A DNA stretch of 64,000 nucleotides from Epiperipatus broadwayi (taxonomy: Eukaryota > Onychophora > Udeonychophora > Euonychophora > Peripatidae): contig JAQFVV010006246.1 of the NCBI GenBank assembly GCA_028023455.1, positions 983,501 to 1,047,500 on the forward strand. Direction: 5' to 3'. The position numbers were made by a program, and so were the translations under genes. A model generated the notes under the pieces. That model had not been told where the DNA came from and did not search any database. It saw only the letters and a list, made by a program, of their open reading frames with translations. Of the stretch, positions 1 through 13,708 are shown in pieces; positions within the stretch are counted from its first letter, which is position 1; every line of letters begins with the position of its first letter.

Positions 1-540
1 CAGAATTGAAGGCAGAAATTAGTCAGGTTAAAACAGAAATTAAAGAACTCAGAGCAGAAGTAAGAGAAATAAGATGTGAGATAATGGTAAAGGTAGAGAA
101 GAACCAAGAAGTTATAGAGTTAGATTTAATTAAAGAAAGTCAAAAAGTTGAAAAGGAAGTTGAGGTCACGAAAGAGGTAGAAATTGAATTAGAATCAGAT
201 AGCATTGTGACAGATAAAGTAGAAACTTATGTAGATCAAAAGGTAGAAAATAGCGTAAAAGAGTTTTTACAAAAAATTAAAAATAAAAGGTTTAAAGTAA
301 ACGTTCGCATTCACTGTAGACATAGATTTAAAACAAAGAGAAAGCATAAAAAAAAAATTCCCAGATTGATGTAATTCGGAGTTTGTCTAGATATAAAGGT
401 TTTCTGAGTTACGAAGTCGAAAACAGAACAGAAAGAGAAAGAGATAAAGCAATAAAATATAAAAGTGGAACCGATAAGAGAGGAAAGTTAGTTTATATTA
501 TAGAATTTGTAGAAAGAAAGAAGGAACCCCCTGACATAGT
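1..540 (+). pseudogene. Coiled-coil Gag-like relic, cut by window edge
   Basis: An open frame runs from the window edge to position 374. Its first 90 residues are a Glu/Lys/Val heptad-rich segment, as in a long coiled coil, and it ends in a very basic Arg/Lys/His tail. A second frame continues from about 375 to a stop near 541 and is also basic and charged, which suggests one longer reading frame broken by a frameshift. The composition and repeated 'EVE/KVE' wording resemble the coiled-coil frame at 46097-46444, which lies inside an LTR element, so I infer a retrotransposon Gag-like protein. No zinc knuckle, protease or polymerase motif is visible here. It could instead be an unrelated coiled-coil gene. 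Confidence 0.4.
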
Positions 541-1488
541 TTAAAAGTTACTAAATGGGCGGAATAGTAAAGGAAATAAACAAAAAGGACCGGAAATGGA
601 CTATGAGTCTAATATAATTATTTTGACGTAGGTGAAAAGCCTGAATTAGAATTTCGCTATTTAAAATGATGGATTGTTTTGTCAAATAATAATAACGGAG
701 GCTTCACAAAATAAAAGACTTTTTTTTTCTCCACGCACATATTAATTAAAAAAATGTTCATAAATAAACAGTTCAAATAAATAAAAATCAATAAAATCAA
801 GTTAAATAAATGGATCAAATTAAGGATTTAGAAATAATGTTTGTAGAATTAAATAAATGAATAAAATAACGGAAATACATAAAATAAAAAACAAGTTAAA
901 TAAACAAGTATAATATATCTGTAGAAAATAAATAAAATATTCATATTAAAATAAAATAGTTTTCTGAGTACACACACGTTAATATATAAGTTAAAGTAAT
1001 GGGTTAAAAGTAATACCGTAATATAAATAAATATGTAAATTGATGTCCGTGATAGTTTAGAATAGTATTGTAAGATTAAATGAATAATATTTAAATAATG
1101 TTCATAATGAATTTAAAAATAATATAAATGAAAGTCAATCTAAGTTGTATTAGGAGCGTATAAGGGTTTGAATCTAAAGGGATGTGTGGATTCATATCAC
1201 CGGTCTCTTAGACAGAGAAGAACATACTCAGAGAGTATGTATGCCCAAACAATAGCTATAAAGTATATAACTAATGTTACATTTCTAGGACATAGCTTCT
1301 TCTCGGCTGTTGAGTTGAACACCACGTCCAAAGCACTTTTTTTGTTTGTGTATAAACACAGGCGCCAGCTATCTATTCAAGGATGAATAAATAACGCACT
1401 TTGAGCAATGGCCACTAGCTCAATGCCTAAATCCACGACTAGCTCAGCTGATTGTAATCGCTAATAGATTATACTTAATTAATGATTA
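541..1488. other. AT-rich stretch, no gene recognised
   Basis: No coding region is supported. The frame at 1168-1386 is short, lacks recognisable motifs and relies on a non-ATG start. A short palindrome (catactc/gagtatg) lies near 1226-1242. The part from 1140 to 1470 is less AT-rich than its surroundings and may be decayed transposon sequence. Confidence 0.5.
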
Positions 1489-1563
1489 AAAGAATTGATA
1501 AAAGAATTTATTAAAAGGAATTGATAAAAGAATTTGGTAAAAGGAATTGATAAAAAGAATTGA
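1489..1563. repeat. Minisatellite, GATAAAAGAATT-type units
   Basis: Consecutive degenerate units of about 13 to 14 bases built on 'gataaaagaatt' and 'ggtaaaaggaatt' alternate through the stretch. They form roughly five to six copies and then stop abruptly. Confidence 0.75.
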
Positions 1564-1637
1564 CCGACAAATAAAGTTTAATTTTAAAGATAATTTATTA
1601 ACTAACACTTATTTACTAAATTTAAACATTCTAATAA

Positions 1638-1825
1638 AACACACACATATTTTAAATTAACATTTCTAAATAGTTTAAATATTCCTATAGATTTAATAAC
1701 AGAACACTCTAATTTAACTAATAAATATTGATATAATGATCACACACATATTAAATCATGCACACACATAATAATGATAATAAAGGACTACATAGCATTT
1801 GAAATTTAATCACACACATATCAAT
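1638..1825. repeat. Dispersed CACACACATA motifs
   Basis: The ten-base word cacacacata, usually followed by t or at, occurs four times within 190 bases, near 1641, 1740, 1760 and 1810, each embedded in AT-rich sequence. It looks like a decayed tandem repeat and not a coding sequence. Confidence 0.5.
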
Positions 1826-1859
1826 AGTTCATTTATGTATGATATCGAGTTCATATAAT

Positions 1860-2900
1860 TAGACTCTTGGAGGATTTGCACGAATTAATGAAATGCAATG
1901 GCTATTACAGTATAACGAAAATAAGCAAATGTTTTACCTAGGATTTTGAACATAGATTTAACACTTTGTTTTCTTCTTGTTTGTTGTTTCTTCCATATGA
2001 ATGGTTCCAGTATGAATGCTTCCAGCTGGCTGGGACATCTCCTTGCTGAGTTTCTTGATTTTCACGATTATTACTATCGGAGACAAATAGATACTGATGG
2101 AGATTTTTCTAAGATGTTAAGCTGACATTATTTCACGGGCAGATCTGCTGTTTTCTCGGACATCTGAGCTGGAGATAAACGTGCGTTCCCAAGATATTCT
2201 CAACACTGCATTTTGTTTGTTAACTGCACAATTAATTTCTGAACTGCACTCACTCAATTAATTTGTGGAATGATTACTGTCTGATAAAAAAGGTCTATTT
2301 ATACCTGTGCCTTGTTGTCTTTCTAATATCTCTGGCAAAGATCTGTTATCAAATTCCAATGATAATCATTTGATAAACGTGTTTTGGAAGATTGCTTAAT
2401 TAGTAATAGCCATGCAGAGATGTTGTTTTATATTTTAATTAATAACCATTGCCGTGTTTTTTAATAATAATCTTCTTTAACTTTATAATAACATTTATTC
2501 TATTGTTGACAATCGCACATATATATGCACATATATTTTTAATACAATTTACTATTTAGTTTTAACATTATTTTTTTCTTTAATTAAACTTGAATGAAAA
2601 GAGATTTGTATGTTTTAACTTTTTAAATTATATTTTTACAAATACTACTAAAAACTATTTATTTCCTTTTGTAAACCTTTAGTTTAATTTCTCAAACCAA
2701 GACTCCCCCTCCCCCCTTTTGATTAATTAATTGTAGCTTTTTTATTTCAAAAACTAACGCTAGAAAACTATTTAATTCTTATCTTTTTCAAAAACAAGCT
2801 GCAATAAACTCTTCAACATTTAATTTTGTTTTTCTTTTATGAAAGATTACTTTAATAATAATTTTAGATAAAAATTATATGTGCCTATATCAATATAGGT

Positions 2901-2903
<3 letters not shown>
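1860..2903. other. Mixed-composition stretch, no gene recognised
   Basis: The interval from about 1890 to 2340 is richer in G and C than the flanks and reads like decayed LTR or other transposon sequence. It includes a TATA-like 'tatttatac' near 2297. I see no coding frame, terminal repeats or polypurine tract that would define an element. The rest is AT-rich and unremarkable. Confidence 0.35.

Positions 2904-2941
<38 letters not shown>
2904..2941. repeat. (TA)n microsatellite
   Basis: About 19 uninterrupted TA units. Confidence 0.95.
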
Positions 2942-2943
<2 letters not shown>

Positions 2944-5900
2944 TATATATTCCAACCCTCTCCCAACACCTCTCCTACCTGTCTTAACAAATACCCAGGG
3001 GTGCCAATTCTATTGATCATAGAATAAACTATTAGTCTGATTTTACCTTAAAATTATTAATGAGGCTTGATGTGAAAGGAAACATTTTGAATAATAGGAA
3101 CAAAACATCTATTAAGTTCTAAAATAAATAAGAATTAAAAGTGATAAAGTTTTATCATTTAAATTCACAACTTATAGTCTACACCTCACCTCCTCTCATC
3201 ATCCACATGCATTGAACAACTTCTACTATGTTAGAAAATTAAATTAGTAAATAAATATGTAATGTTGATTAACTATACTGCATGGTAAGTTAGAATTAAA
3301 TATAAAATAAATATAACATTACTTAACTTTTAATTGTTCAGTCATTTAAACTAAGTAACTAAATTAATGTTTGATTTAAATAATGAGTGAATATCCCAGG
3401 GAATTAATTTATTGCATGGCTTAATTCCAAATTTATACTTTTCAACAACTACTGATTACTATATTAAAACTAATGACACAAATTAAGCAATATCTTAACA
3501 AAATAATGGTAGTTAGATAATGAAAGAAATAGGGTACATTTTGATTTCAATTCATCATCTAAATAATAACTAAATGACAAAATTTTCAGAGAATCACTAA
3601 ATAATCAACATTTCAAACAGTGTTTAGATCAAGGAAAGCACCATCATCATATCTGAACATGTTCATCATTAAATTAAATGGAATAGTGCAATCATATCAT
3701 ATTAGATATGTAAATGTGTGTGTATGTGTGGAAATATGAAATACAAATGCATGTCAAAGAAGAATTCTGAACACAACTTAACTTAAATAAACATTTGGTT
3801 TAATAGTTGACACATATACATGTTTTGATGATTCCAACATTAATGGTTAAATGGTCTACATAAGAGCAAATAACAAATATAACTTTCTATATTCTATTTT
3901 AAACTTATGCCAGCTATCAGTACATTCTGATAGACTTACGGAAGAAACATTATAGTTCCAGTACCAAAATAATAATATAAAACTAAACTTCTTGATATTA
4001 TACTGGCAAAACTTGCTCAAACTATCAACCAATCCTGATAAATACATGACAGAAACATTATACTACTACACTAAGATGATTAAATATAAATGTATTCTAT
4101 ATTTGGTATTTTATTTTCAATACACTCAAGCTATCAATCACTTATGATATGCTCATGAAAAATAAAACACTATTAAATACTGGCACTAAGTTATAAGATG
4201 AAATTAAAGTTCGTGGCATTTTACTTCAAATACACATCAAATAAAATGAGAGGTGTTTAGACCTAAAAGTAAAATCAAACAATACTTTATAAGTTAAAAG
4301 AAAAATTCTATTAATTAGCTTCACTTTGTCTTCTTTTGCTTGCTCATTCAAATGAGGATGAAACATTATGAGAGTTGATGGTATAAAATGTAAATAATTA
4401 ATATAAAATGATTTGAAATGAAAATTAAAGAGGTACACTTTAATTATGGATTTCTTCATACTTTCTCCATACCTTTTAAATTAATAATTTGTGCATGTGT
4501 CTGAATTATGCTATCTGTTATAAAATAATTAATATAAATCAATCTGATTGGTTTACTTATCAAATTGGGAGAAATATAATACGGATGATGACAATGGCCA
4601 ACCAAGCTTTAATATAAATTCTACTTCAGCTGTTCTGTGACAAAAAAATCAATTTTACTTTTATTTTATTTTTTATCAGCAAACTATCTCACACTTGGCT
4701 ATGAATAAAAGATAAAAAACATTCCATAGGGCACATGGGGGAAAAGACTTTCATAACTATAATCATTTAAATAATAATACACAATAGCTCCAAAGTCTAA
4801 CTTCTGAGACTTAAAACAAACTGGCATGGACATGGTTTCATCACCAAAATAAGAGAGATACACTACTTGGCTTTTCATACTATAATTTATAAAATACAAC
4901 TACTAAATCTGGAGAATATAATCTACTACTAACAAATACTTCAATAAACTAAGGGAGAGTTCATCTCAATCCCAGATAATATACTATATAACATAAATGA
5001 CTTCATTCTGCATAGCCACTAAATACAGTTTAATCTCAGCATAATAAAGAAATAATAAATCCACACTTAAATAAATCTAATCTTTCAACTTCTGGCACAT
5101 TAAACTGATGGACATTAAATCATTTCTACTTTTAATTCAAACATTTTAACATAGATTAAATAACAGACATGTATATATGAGCATAATAATGCACAAACAA
5201 TTTCAAATCACTTTGGTAAGAAATACTGCAATGATATTAACTAATAAGTTGTAGAGGTAATAATGAATAAATCTCTCATCTCTGACAAGTGTAATATTTT
5301 AATCTGGAAATATTTAATTATTATTAAATAAGCAAGACAAAAATAACTTCTAGCAAGCAAAGACAAAATAACTTTTTTGTTTAAATGCATTTTGCATTTG
5401 CACAAAATTGAAATAAAAGTTTGGTTTAGGATAAATAACAAATCTTTAAATTCTGAGTTAAATAATTATTATGAGATAATTACGTACTGAAAAATGCAAA
5501 GATAAACAATAAATTTTATATAATGAGCTCTTCCCAACAATAAGCTGTTCACCTTTTAACATTGAATGGATGTTTCTATTGCTAACCTGCACATAGAAAC
5601 ATAAGAACACAATAAAAACTATATTAAAATCATATTAATTACCCAGTATAATATTTTTCCATATTATACCTTGTGAGACATTCTTGAAAAGAAACTTAAA
5701 AAAAAAATTATAAGACTATTTTAAATTTATCTGCTATTGAATGCTAACAAATAATAATAATAATAATAATAACTAAAGCTTTATTTTCTTGATGGAAATG
5801 AAAGTTTATTTACAGTTCGTAAATGACATATTTTAGTCATGTACTAAACGATAATTATAATTGGGGTAAATATAAACATTAACAAACACAATGATTTCCT

Positions 5901-6396
5901 GCAGAAAAATAAATAACACTAATTTGGATCCACTCTAGCAGCATTCAATGTTTTTAGCAATGGCTAATGAACCACTGGCAATATTATATATGAGAATTCA
6001 TTATTAGGCAATAAACATTTTTTGGCATAATTAGAGCAATAATTTATTATTTAATTCATTAGATATATCTAAGCATTCATTCTGAATTTTCAAAGGCCAT
6101 TCATCAAGCAATTCATGACTCAGTTAATAAAATCCACCCAAGTTCACATAAGTTTTTTTATAATGCATTTTAAATAAAAAATTCAACTGCAAATGAGGAG
6201 AACAATAAATAAAAAGAAAGTCATTCAGTTTTATGCTCTTCTACCCATTTATTCCAAAATATGGAGAGAGAAAGTTAATACTTAATCCATTAAAGTTTAT
6301 ATTCCACATTTGTTCTTTTTTAAATACAAATGGTTAGGTAAATGTTTTAACAACAATAATAATAGTGATAAAGTAAATTAGAATCAATTATTCACA
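2942..6396. other. AT-rich stretch, no gene recognised
   Basis: There is no supported gene. The minus-strand frames at 3856-4047, 4226-4459, 4699-4899 and 5241-5441 are short, low in complexity and motif-free. A short (AAT)n run lies at 5750-5772. The words 'atgacagaaacatt' and 'ctatcaa...tgata' recur at about 3930-4170, and similar wording appears near 61010-61040, which hints at an old dispersed repeat. Confidence 0.5.
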
Positions 6397-6850
6397 CACA
6401 TCTTTTCATTTGAACTTCCTTCTTTTATAAATAGCAAGATTTATTAACAAAGAGTCACTGAGGCATTTAGTGAAAGTGTTCATAACTTTCCCAAAGTAAT
6501 AACAGAGTCCAGCTACTTTTCTAATGCTAGAATTAAGTTTTAGATAAAATAATTTTGAAACATAAGTACACATCTTTTCATTTGAACTTCCTTCTTTTAT
6601 AAATAGCAAGATTTATTAACAAAGAGTCACTGAGGCATTTAGTGAAAGTGTTCATAACTTTCCCAAAGTAATAACAGAGTCCAGCTACTTCTCTAATGCT
6701 AGAAATAAGTTTTAGATAAAATAATTTTGAAACATAAGTACACATTTTTATTACTTCTTTAAGATTAAAATTAAGATTTAAGTAAAGCAATTTTGAAATA
6801 TAAATACGCATTTCCATTACTTCTTTAAGATTAAAAATTAAACTTAAATA
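6397..6850. repeat. 172-bp tandem duplication plus 75-bp partial units
   Basis: Two nearly identical copies of a 172-base unit lie head to tail, beginning at about 6401 and 6573. They differ at only a few positions, which implies a recent duplication. They are followed by two shorter, more divergent units of about 75 bases that each contain 'attacttctttaagatta'. The minus-strand frames at 6406-6609 and 6578-6817 share a C-terminus only because the DNA is duplicated, so I do not call them genes. Confidence 0.85.
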
Positions 6851-9210
6851 GTTTTATAATATAGCACACATATGTATCTCAAATGATGGCTTTAGAATTT
6901 AAAACAGTTCAAAGCAAGGAATAATGTACCTCATTACTGTCATTTTACGTTTCCATTATGCAGAAAATAGTCATTTTTCACTTTCAAACTTGGGTCCTGG
7001 AAGAATCAGCTTATAAAACAAAATTGTACTAATAAAACTTTTGTGCAGAAAGCAAAGTGATGTTCAGTGAAGTTAAATGGAGTCCCCCCTTTTGTAAAAA
7101 AAAATTTCCCTTTTTTATATATCCCAGATTATTACCCAAGCATCTACTATTCCAATAATCCAAGGTCATTTGAAAGTTCAAAGGTCTCTAGAAACAGAAT
7201 TGCTCCACCCATTGTACTAAGATTTTATTGAGCAGAATATTATGCAAGAAACTTTTTGTCTTGAAAAAGAAAGAAAGCAAAAAAAATCATTCTGTCTGTT
7301 AATGAAAAAAGTATTAAACTGAACTAAGAATAAAATATTTTACATTTCTAAAGTAACAATAAAATTAATGATAATTATTTTAGCAAATAAAATATTTAAT
7401 AGTATAATTGTTGTTTAATAATTCACTAGTCCAGTTAACCGTTAATTCAATTAATATGTAACTAAGCTAGTTATTCAAATTATTGGTTGTGAAATCAAAT
7501 ATTTTGCTATGAGAGATGATATTTGTTGGTTTAATGATGTACATAAATAGAAAATGAAGCTGAAAAATGGCACAAGCATACATGAACATTTACACTTACT
7601 ATGCTACCAGTACTAAACTGATCTGACTGAAATGAAAGTTTCTATGATGATGAGTCATATCTATTGTACTGTTTAAACTTTGAATTGAAATATTATAAGC
7701 AAATAAACCAGAGAATTATCTAAACAAATATCAATACCATTCTGCTGACAAATAAAACAAACTTGGAATTAACTTAAACTAAACTGACAACTTCTGTGAC
7801 AAGCCACCCCCCTTTCTACTAATAATTACTCACAAAGAAAAATATTAAACATCTCAAAACATTCAAATTGCATCTATAAGTGCTTTTAAACATAGTTTTA
7901 GTTCATTGATAGGTTATTTCATTTTTTTTAGTAAGATGCCATCAGATGCTACTGATATAGTCCTACATAATTACAATCAATATTTCTGGTGCCAATCCAG
8001 AAGGTTACAATATATATATATATGTTCTCATTTCCCACATATATATATTCTTTAATTAAATTTTTTTTCTTTTATATATAGATTTATGTATGCGAATATT
8101 ATTTTATAGTTTATAGACAATTAATAATAAGCAGTAGTGAATGGAAAAAATGTTATAAGAGATGATATTGTGATATATTATTTCTCTTATTAAATAATTA
8201 ATATATTCAATTATTTTGTTTTATTTCTGTAAAATAAAAGAGAAAAAAACTGTTAAGAAAGATGTGAAAAGATTAGTTGATAAACTAGGCACATGTGCAA
8301 AAGAGTGTGAAAGAATGAGAATGGCTGTATAAACACAAAACACTTTTACACATATTTCTAAGGATTGTAGATTACAAACTGTTTTTTATGTAATCTGCAT
8401 CTTAGATTATCTCAGAAAAGGAGATGTTTTGATGGAATAAATAATTGTTAATCTTTGTTTTTGTTAATGACTTAAAATCGTCTAGGTGAGATCTATTGCT
8501 ATTTCAAATCACAATTATTTTTTGATAGATTTTTAGTTTCTTTGATCAGAAATTTGAAATATAAAAAGGAGTGAAACAATATTTAGTGGTCAGCCATTTG
8601 TTACTATTAAACAAGAAAGAGTTGTAGTGGTTAATATTGAGAAAAAAATCAGTTTAATAATTTCAAGAGGGAGAATCACTGAACAAAATGCAATTTTGAA
8701 GGCAATCACTTAACTATTTTTAAGAATGGCAATCAGTTAATAATTTTACGTATATGCAATTCTTTTAAACTAAAATAAATGAGCAGCTAAAGTTAAATTT
8801 TTTTTTAAACTCAGAAGGAGTTGTTTGATTTTTTTTATTTCTCTCTTTAAAAGTTTAAAGAAGAAAAATGACTCTTTAAATATAGAACAAGATGTGCATA
8901 TATATAAAGCAGATCACAGCAAGATTAATATAAAGAAATTAAACAAAATTGAATTTCTTTGAGGAAGTTATTGAAATTCTATAAAAATGGTATTAATAAA
9001 TATTTTGGTTATGAAAGAAATAATCAGGACGCTGTGTTAAAACCCACTGTTTCTGCTCCTTGAAATCCGACATCTATGGGTTAGCTCCCTGGTCTATCTG
9101 TGGACTTATACAAAAGTCCTTTATAACCAAAGAATGGCCAAATTTAAAACCAGCCACAGATGTCATCTGATCATCATTTTTGAAAAAAGGAGAAGAAAGA
9201 AAAGGAAAAA
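6851..9210. other. AT-rich stretch, no gene recognised
   Basis: I see only short TA runs (for example near 8010-8050), poly-A and poly-T tracts, and no coding frame with recognisable motifs. Confidence 0.5.
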
Positions 9211-9321
9211 GATGTATGAAAGCCATATATATATAGCCAAGTTTGATTAAGCTATAAATATATGGCAGATAGATGTATGAAAGCCATATATATATAGCCA
9301 AGTTTGATTAAGCTATAAATC
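9211..9321. repeat. 61-bp tandem duplication
   Basis: A 61-base unit starting 'gatgtatgaaagcc' at 9211 recurs at 9272 with almost no differences. The unit contains the near-palindrome 'gccatatatatatagcc'. The minus-strand frame across it is repeat-derived. Confidence 0.85.
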
Positions 9322-9354
9322 AATTTTTTTAAAGTTTTCCTCACATTCATCTAA

Positions 9355-9605
9355 AGCATCTACAATAAATTCTTTTCAAAATGGTAGAAACAAGCCAGTC
9401 AAACAATTTATATTTATCAAGTATATCAACAATAAATAACTTTAAAATTGTGGAAACCAGCAAGTCAACTAGTTCATATTTATCCAAAAGTATCAACAAT
9501 AAATTCTTTTTAAAAGGGTATAAACAAGCCAGTCAACCAATTCATATTTATCTTAAAGTACCAACAAGAACTTTTCTTTTTAAATGGTAGAAATAAGAAA
9601 ATCAA
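9355..9605. repeat. Four ~66-bp tandem units
   Basis: Four degenerate units of about 66 bases begin near 9362, 9427, 9493 and 9559. Each contains 'caacaataaatt', an A/T tract, 'gtagaaacaagccagtcaac' wording and 'tcatatttatc'. The plus-strand frame at 9381-9590 has a periodic protein sequence only because of this repeat. Confidence 0.8.
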
Positions 9606-12600
9606 CCTGTTGAAGCTATATGTGAGGCAAGAGGTCTGAAGATTCAAACCTGAGACATTCATAAGAAGTGAAAATAATCAGGTAACTTTGAACTTTCATT
9701 AACAAATCTTTTATTCCTACTTATTAAAAGTACACTTTAATTTATAAAGTCAAAGCATTTTTTTTTCTTTTGATACAAAAAACATTAAGAGTTTGTTCAT
9801 TGATTATGTTATTCTTCATAATACATGACAATACACACACAGTTTAAATTCATTAAACATGGTTTTTTTTCATTATTTTGATTTTTTTATTATTATTATA
9901 TATTCTAATATTAAGATGTTTTTTTTTATTATTATTCAACTTCTCAATATATATGCTTGATAATGTTTTTTTTATTGTTATTTATTTTGGGTCAAGGTTG
10001 TAACCATATTTTTTATTATTTTATTTTATATATTACCATGTGTGTGCATGTATAACTGCTTAAACAAACACATCAAAAGAATAGATTATGCATAATTAGT
10101 TTAAATATAGGAAATTGAAGAGCAGGGCTTAACATATGAATAAAAGTGAGAAAAAACACACACATTGCCTAAATGTAGGTTGCTTTTATGACATATAAGT
10201 AGTGAAATTTTTGAATGAGCATTTATAGAATTTTTTTTAGTGCGATTTTAAGCCAGCTTATTTTAAAATTATCAAAAGTGACAAACTTGTAGATTAGGTT
10301 TATTTAATTATGCGTATATAAAATTTTGTACTGATCCTATATTTAATTAACATAATAATCAAGTCAATTGTACATTTATCAATTTAGTTTATAAAAAAAA
10401 AAAGAGGATAGTATTAATAAATATAATTATATATCTTAATTGATTTCGAGTTATTATTATTAAAAATATTGTTATATTTTTCTTGTCTTGATTCTATTGT
10501 TTTAAATGATCATCATCATCACTCGCAAGTATTAAGAAGCACTTGCAAAATGTTAAGCAAGTGCAGAATAATGATTTACTTATATGGATGTTTAAGGATT
10601 ATGCTTGACATCTAACCAAGTTTTAATAATTATATGTTAATAATAGAAATCTAAAATTATGTTGTGCCCATGAGTTTTGATCATGCTCATTAAAGATGGA
10701 TACCATATTACTGATTAAAACATCATTTAAACATAGTACTGTACATGAGTTATGATCACCATCATCATTGATTTAATAAATAATAATCATTAGACCCAAT
10801 CTTTAACATAATTGATATGTTTGGTAAATAGGGGTTTATAGAACATTGAATATAATGTATAGAGATTCATGATGATCAGACATCATCACTGGTATTACTA
10901 AATCCCAGTTTGACATAAGATGATTTTAATAAAGTGCCTATAAGTTTATGAAAGATAAATTGCTGTTATGAATTTATTATAAAGCTATAGCTGGTATCAT
11001 CATCATCATCATCATTGTATTACAAAATGTAAGAAAATTAAGTAAATAAGTTTAATGGCCATACAGCTAAGTAATGATCTTCACTATGTGTGTTTAGAAG
11101 ACATTAGCAAGCTATTCTTGCATCTGTACATCAATATATACTTTAAACTGAGCTAGTAATATCTATGGTAGTATTGAATATAAAGTATGGTATTGGGATC
11201 TTATAATTTTATAGATATGAATAAAATATAAGAAGGTCATTTTTTGTTGTTGTTTGTTAGTCGTCTAAGCCATGTGTAATAAAAAAAATGTACCGAAAGG
11301 GTTTGAACTCAGTACACTATGCACAGGTAATATTTATCTAGATTTAAAATGATCTAGTTGCACCCGTGGAAAACTTATATACTTAATTAAACTGAATAAC
11401 GAGTGATTTAATCCCTTTTCCAACTTAATAATATTAACTTTCTAGGATATTTTTTATAAGTTGTTATAAATAGCACCAGTGTATGCATGTGACCATGAAT
11501 GGTCTTATATACATGGAAAGAGGAATGAGAAGGATTCTTTGTTAAAAGAACCTATTATTGGAGATAAGCATAATGCACTCCAGGGATTTCACAGTAATTC
11601 TATTCAGTTGCTATATCTAATATTAGTTTATCTAATGACAATGGCTAGTATATTATTTGTTAGTTGAAATGACTTCCCAATATCGAAATATTTTAAATCT
11701 TTAATGATGACAGTTTTAATTTTCATTTTGTTATTATTTTGTGTTGAGAAATGGGATAATTTATTTATCTCATTATTAGTGTGACAGAATTAATATTCAT
11801 GATGGTTGCAATTGGGCTATGATATTATATTTGAATATTGTTACAAATATTTTCTTACTGTTACAAAAGGCACAGATTATAAATGTATTGCAATTAATTT
11901 TTTTATATTTTCTGTTACAATATATATATATATATAAAGTTGAAAGGAAAAATAGAAATAAACTCAGACAAATTTTTATTGTAGATATTTTCTACATTAC
12001 ACTGGAATAACAGTAAAAAGTAAATAATTTTGAATTTAAATTTTTTTATTTAAAAATTTATCATTTAAAAAAGGTCTAATTAATATTTTACTAATTTTGA
12101 TTTTGAAATTAAAACAAGAATGTTTTTATGTTCCTATACATATCCTAGTAATTATAAAATTTCACTATCCATTTTAGAAATCTTTTTTAGAGAAGCTTGT
12201 AGAACATATTTTGATAGAAGTCCACTATCTATTTTAGAATTTTTTTAAAGTAATGCTTGCATAACACATTTTGATAAAATTTTATCTAGGAATTTATCAA
12301 AAAATTAAAGTGAATTGAAAAGAGTCATTAACTTTTTTCAATCAAGGTAGAAAAAACATTTTAACTAAGGTATTTTTTTCCACATCCAGACTCTAAAATG
12401 GTTGAAAAAATTATGGGGTATTTTTGAAAAGGTTCTTAAGAGTTCTTAGAGTTGTCCAGATTAAGACAGAACTACTACGAAGAAGTAACTAAAGGCAAGT
12501 CAGTGAATCCAATATTTACTGTTTCGTGATGTTGAAGTTTGTTTTCACCTACAATCAAGACCCAGGTTTCTGTGTTCTCCATAACCAACACTGTATGAGA

Positions 12601-12777
12601 TAACTTATCTAATGTCTAGACAATCCTAAACTAAATGGTGCTGATTGAATGTCAACAATCACCTGAATATATAACTTTCCTGATAATGACAATAAGCTAG
12701 TCTACTGTTTAAAATAGACAAGTGTCCATCTTGCTGAAAAATTAGTTTATATGTATGCTAATTTATCTATATACAAA
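9606..12777. other. AT-rich stretch, no gene recognised
   Basis: No gene is supported. Simple catcat and TA runs occur (for example near 10510, 10998 and 11922). Frames at 11479-11667 and 11819-12010 are short and featureless. The interval 12440-12660 is less AT-rich and may be an old transposon, but I found no ends. Confidence 0.5.
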
Positions 12778-12851
12778 GAAGCATAAATAAATGTATATAT
12801 ATATATATATATATGAAGCATAAATAAATGTATATATATATATATATATAT
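12778..12851. repeat. Duplicated unit ending in (TA)n
   Basis: The segment 'gaagcataaataaatg' followed by a (TA)n run occurs twice in tandem, with a period of about 37 to 38 bases. Confidence 0.85.
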
Positions 12852-13560
12852 GCATCACAGCTAGTGAGTAGTAATATATTATTTTAATTATTTATTGTAA
12901 AAGTGACATTTAAAATCTAAAATTTTAAAGTACAATTAAATAATTTTTGCTTGAATTAAAAATCTAAAAGGAAAAAATTGATTTATAGACACAAAAGAAA
13001 TACTTGTGGGAATATTTTTAAAGACATTTATAATTAATCAAGATGCCAATCTTTTTAAAGTCATTTATAATAAATGAAGGTGTAAAAGTTTGATTTTTTT
13101 AAAAAAAAATTAAACTTTTATAAATTTTATGCATATTTCAATATGATATTAATTTAAAATGAGCTGAGGGTTTTCCATGTTAGTTTATTTTATTTTCGTA
13201 TAGAAAAATGGTAATGTTGGTAGATGAAAATTTTTTATTATTATTTTACTGTCAGAATATATTGAATTCTTATTTTTATTTGATAGTTTTTTTATGTTTA
13301 ATGGCAGATATAGGCTAGGAAATAGAATGGCTAAAGTATAGGTTATAGGAGATAGGTGCACTATGAATGGAATAGAGAGGGGTTAGATACATGGTGTACT
13401 ACATATTTATATATAAATAAATTAGTCAATAAGAAAATTGTTTACAATTTTTTTTATAATTGTAAGGAGTACAAGAAGAAAATTGTGAGAAAGCAAGTTA
13501 CAGTTGTTTGATAAATATAGAATGTCATAAATGTAAACAAGACCTCACTCTAAAAAGATG
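12852..13560. other. AT-rich stretch, no gene recognised
   Basis: I see nothing beyond short A/T tracts. From about 13300 the composition shifts to purine-rich on the + strand, leading into the Gag-like relic that follows. Confidence 0.45.
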
Positions 13561-13708
13561 GAGGAAAAACAATATAATCAAAAAGGATGACCCCTCAAAT
13601 GGGGAAGCAATAAGGAAAATCAGCCAGAATGGCAAATTGAGATAGAAAGGTGTAGCAATTAGCAAGGGGATGAAAAGTGCAAAGGGGATGATACAGGATT
13701 GATTAGAA

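Noticed and set aside
6406-6817. Two minus-strand frames with an identical C-terminal 55 residues, looking like a small gene family
   Set aside because: The identity is explained by a 172-base DNA tandem duplication. The peptides have no motif and non-coding bases are equally conserved.
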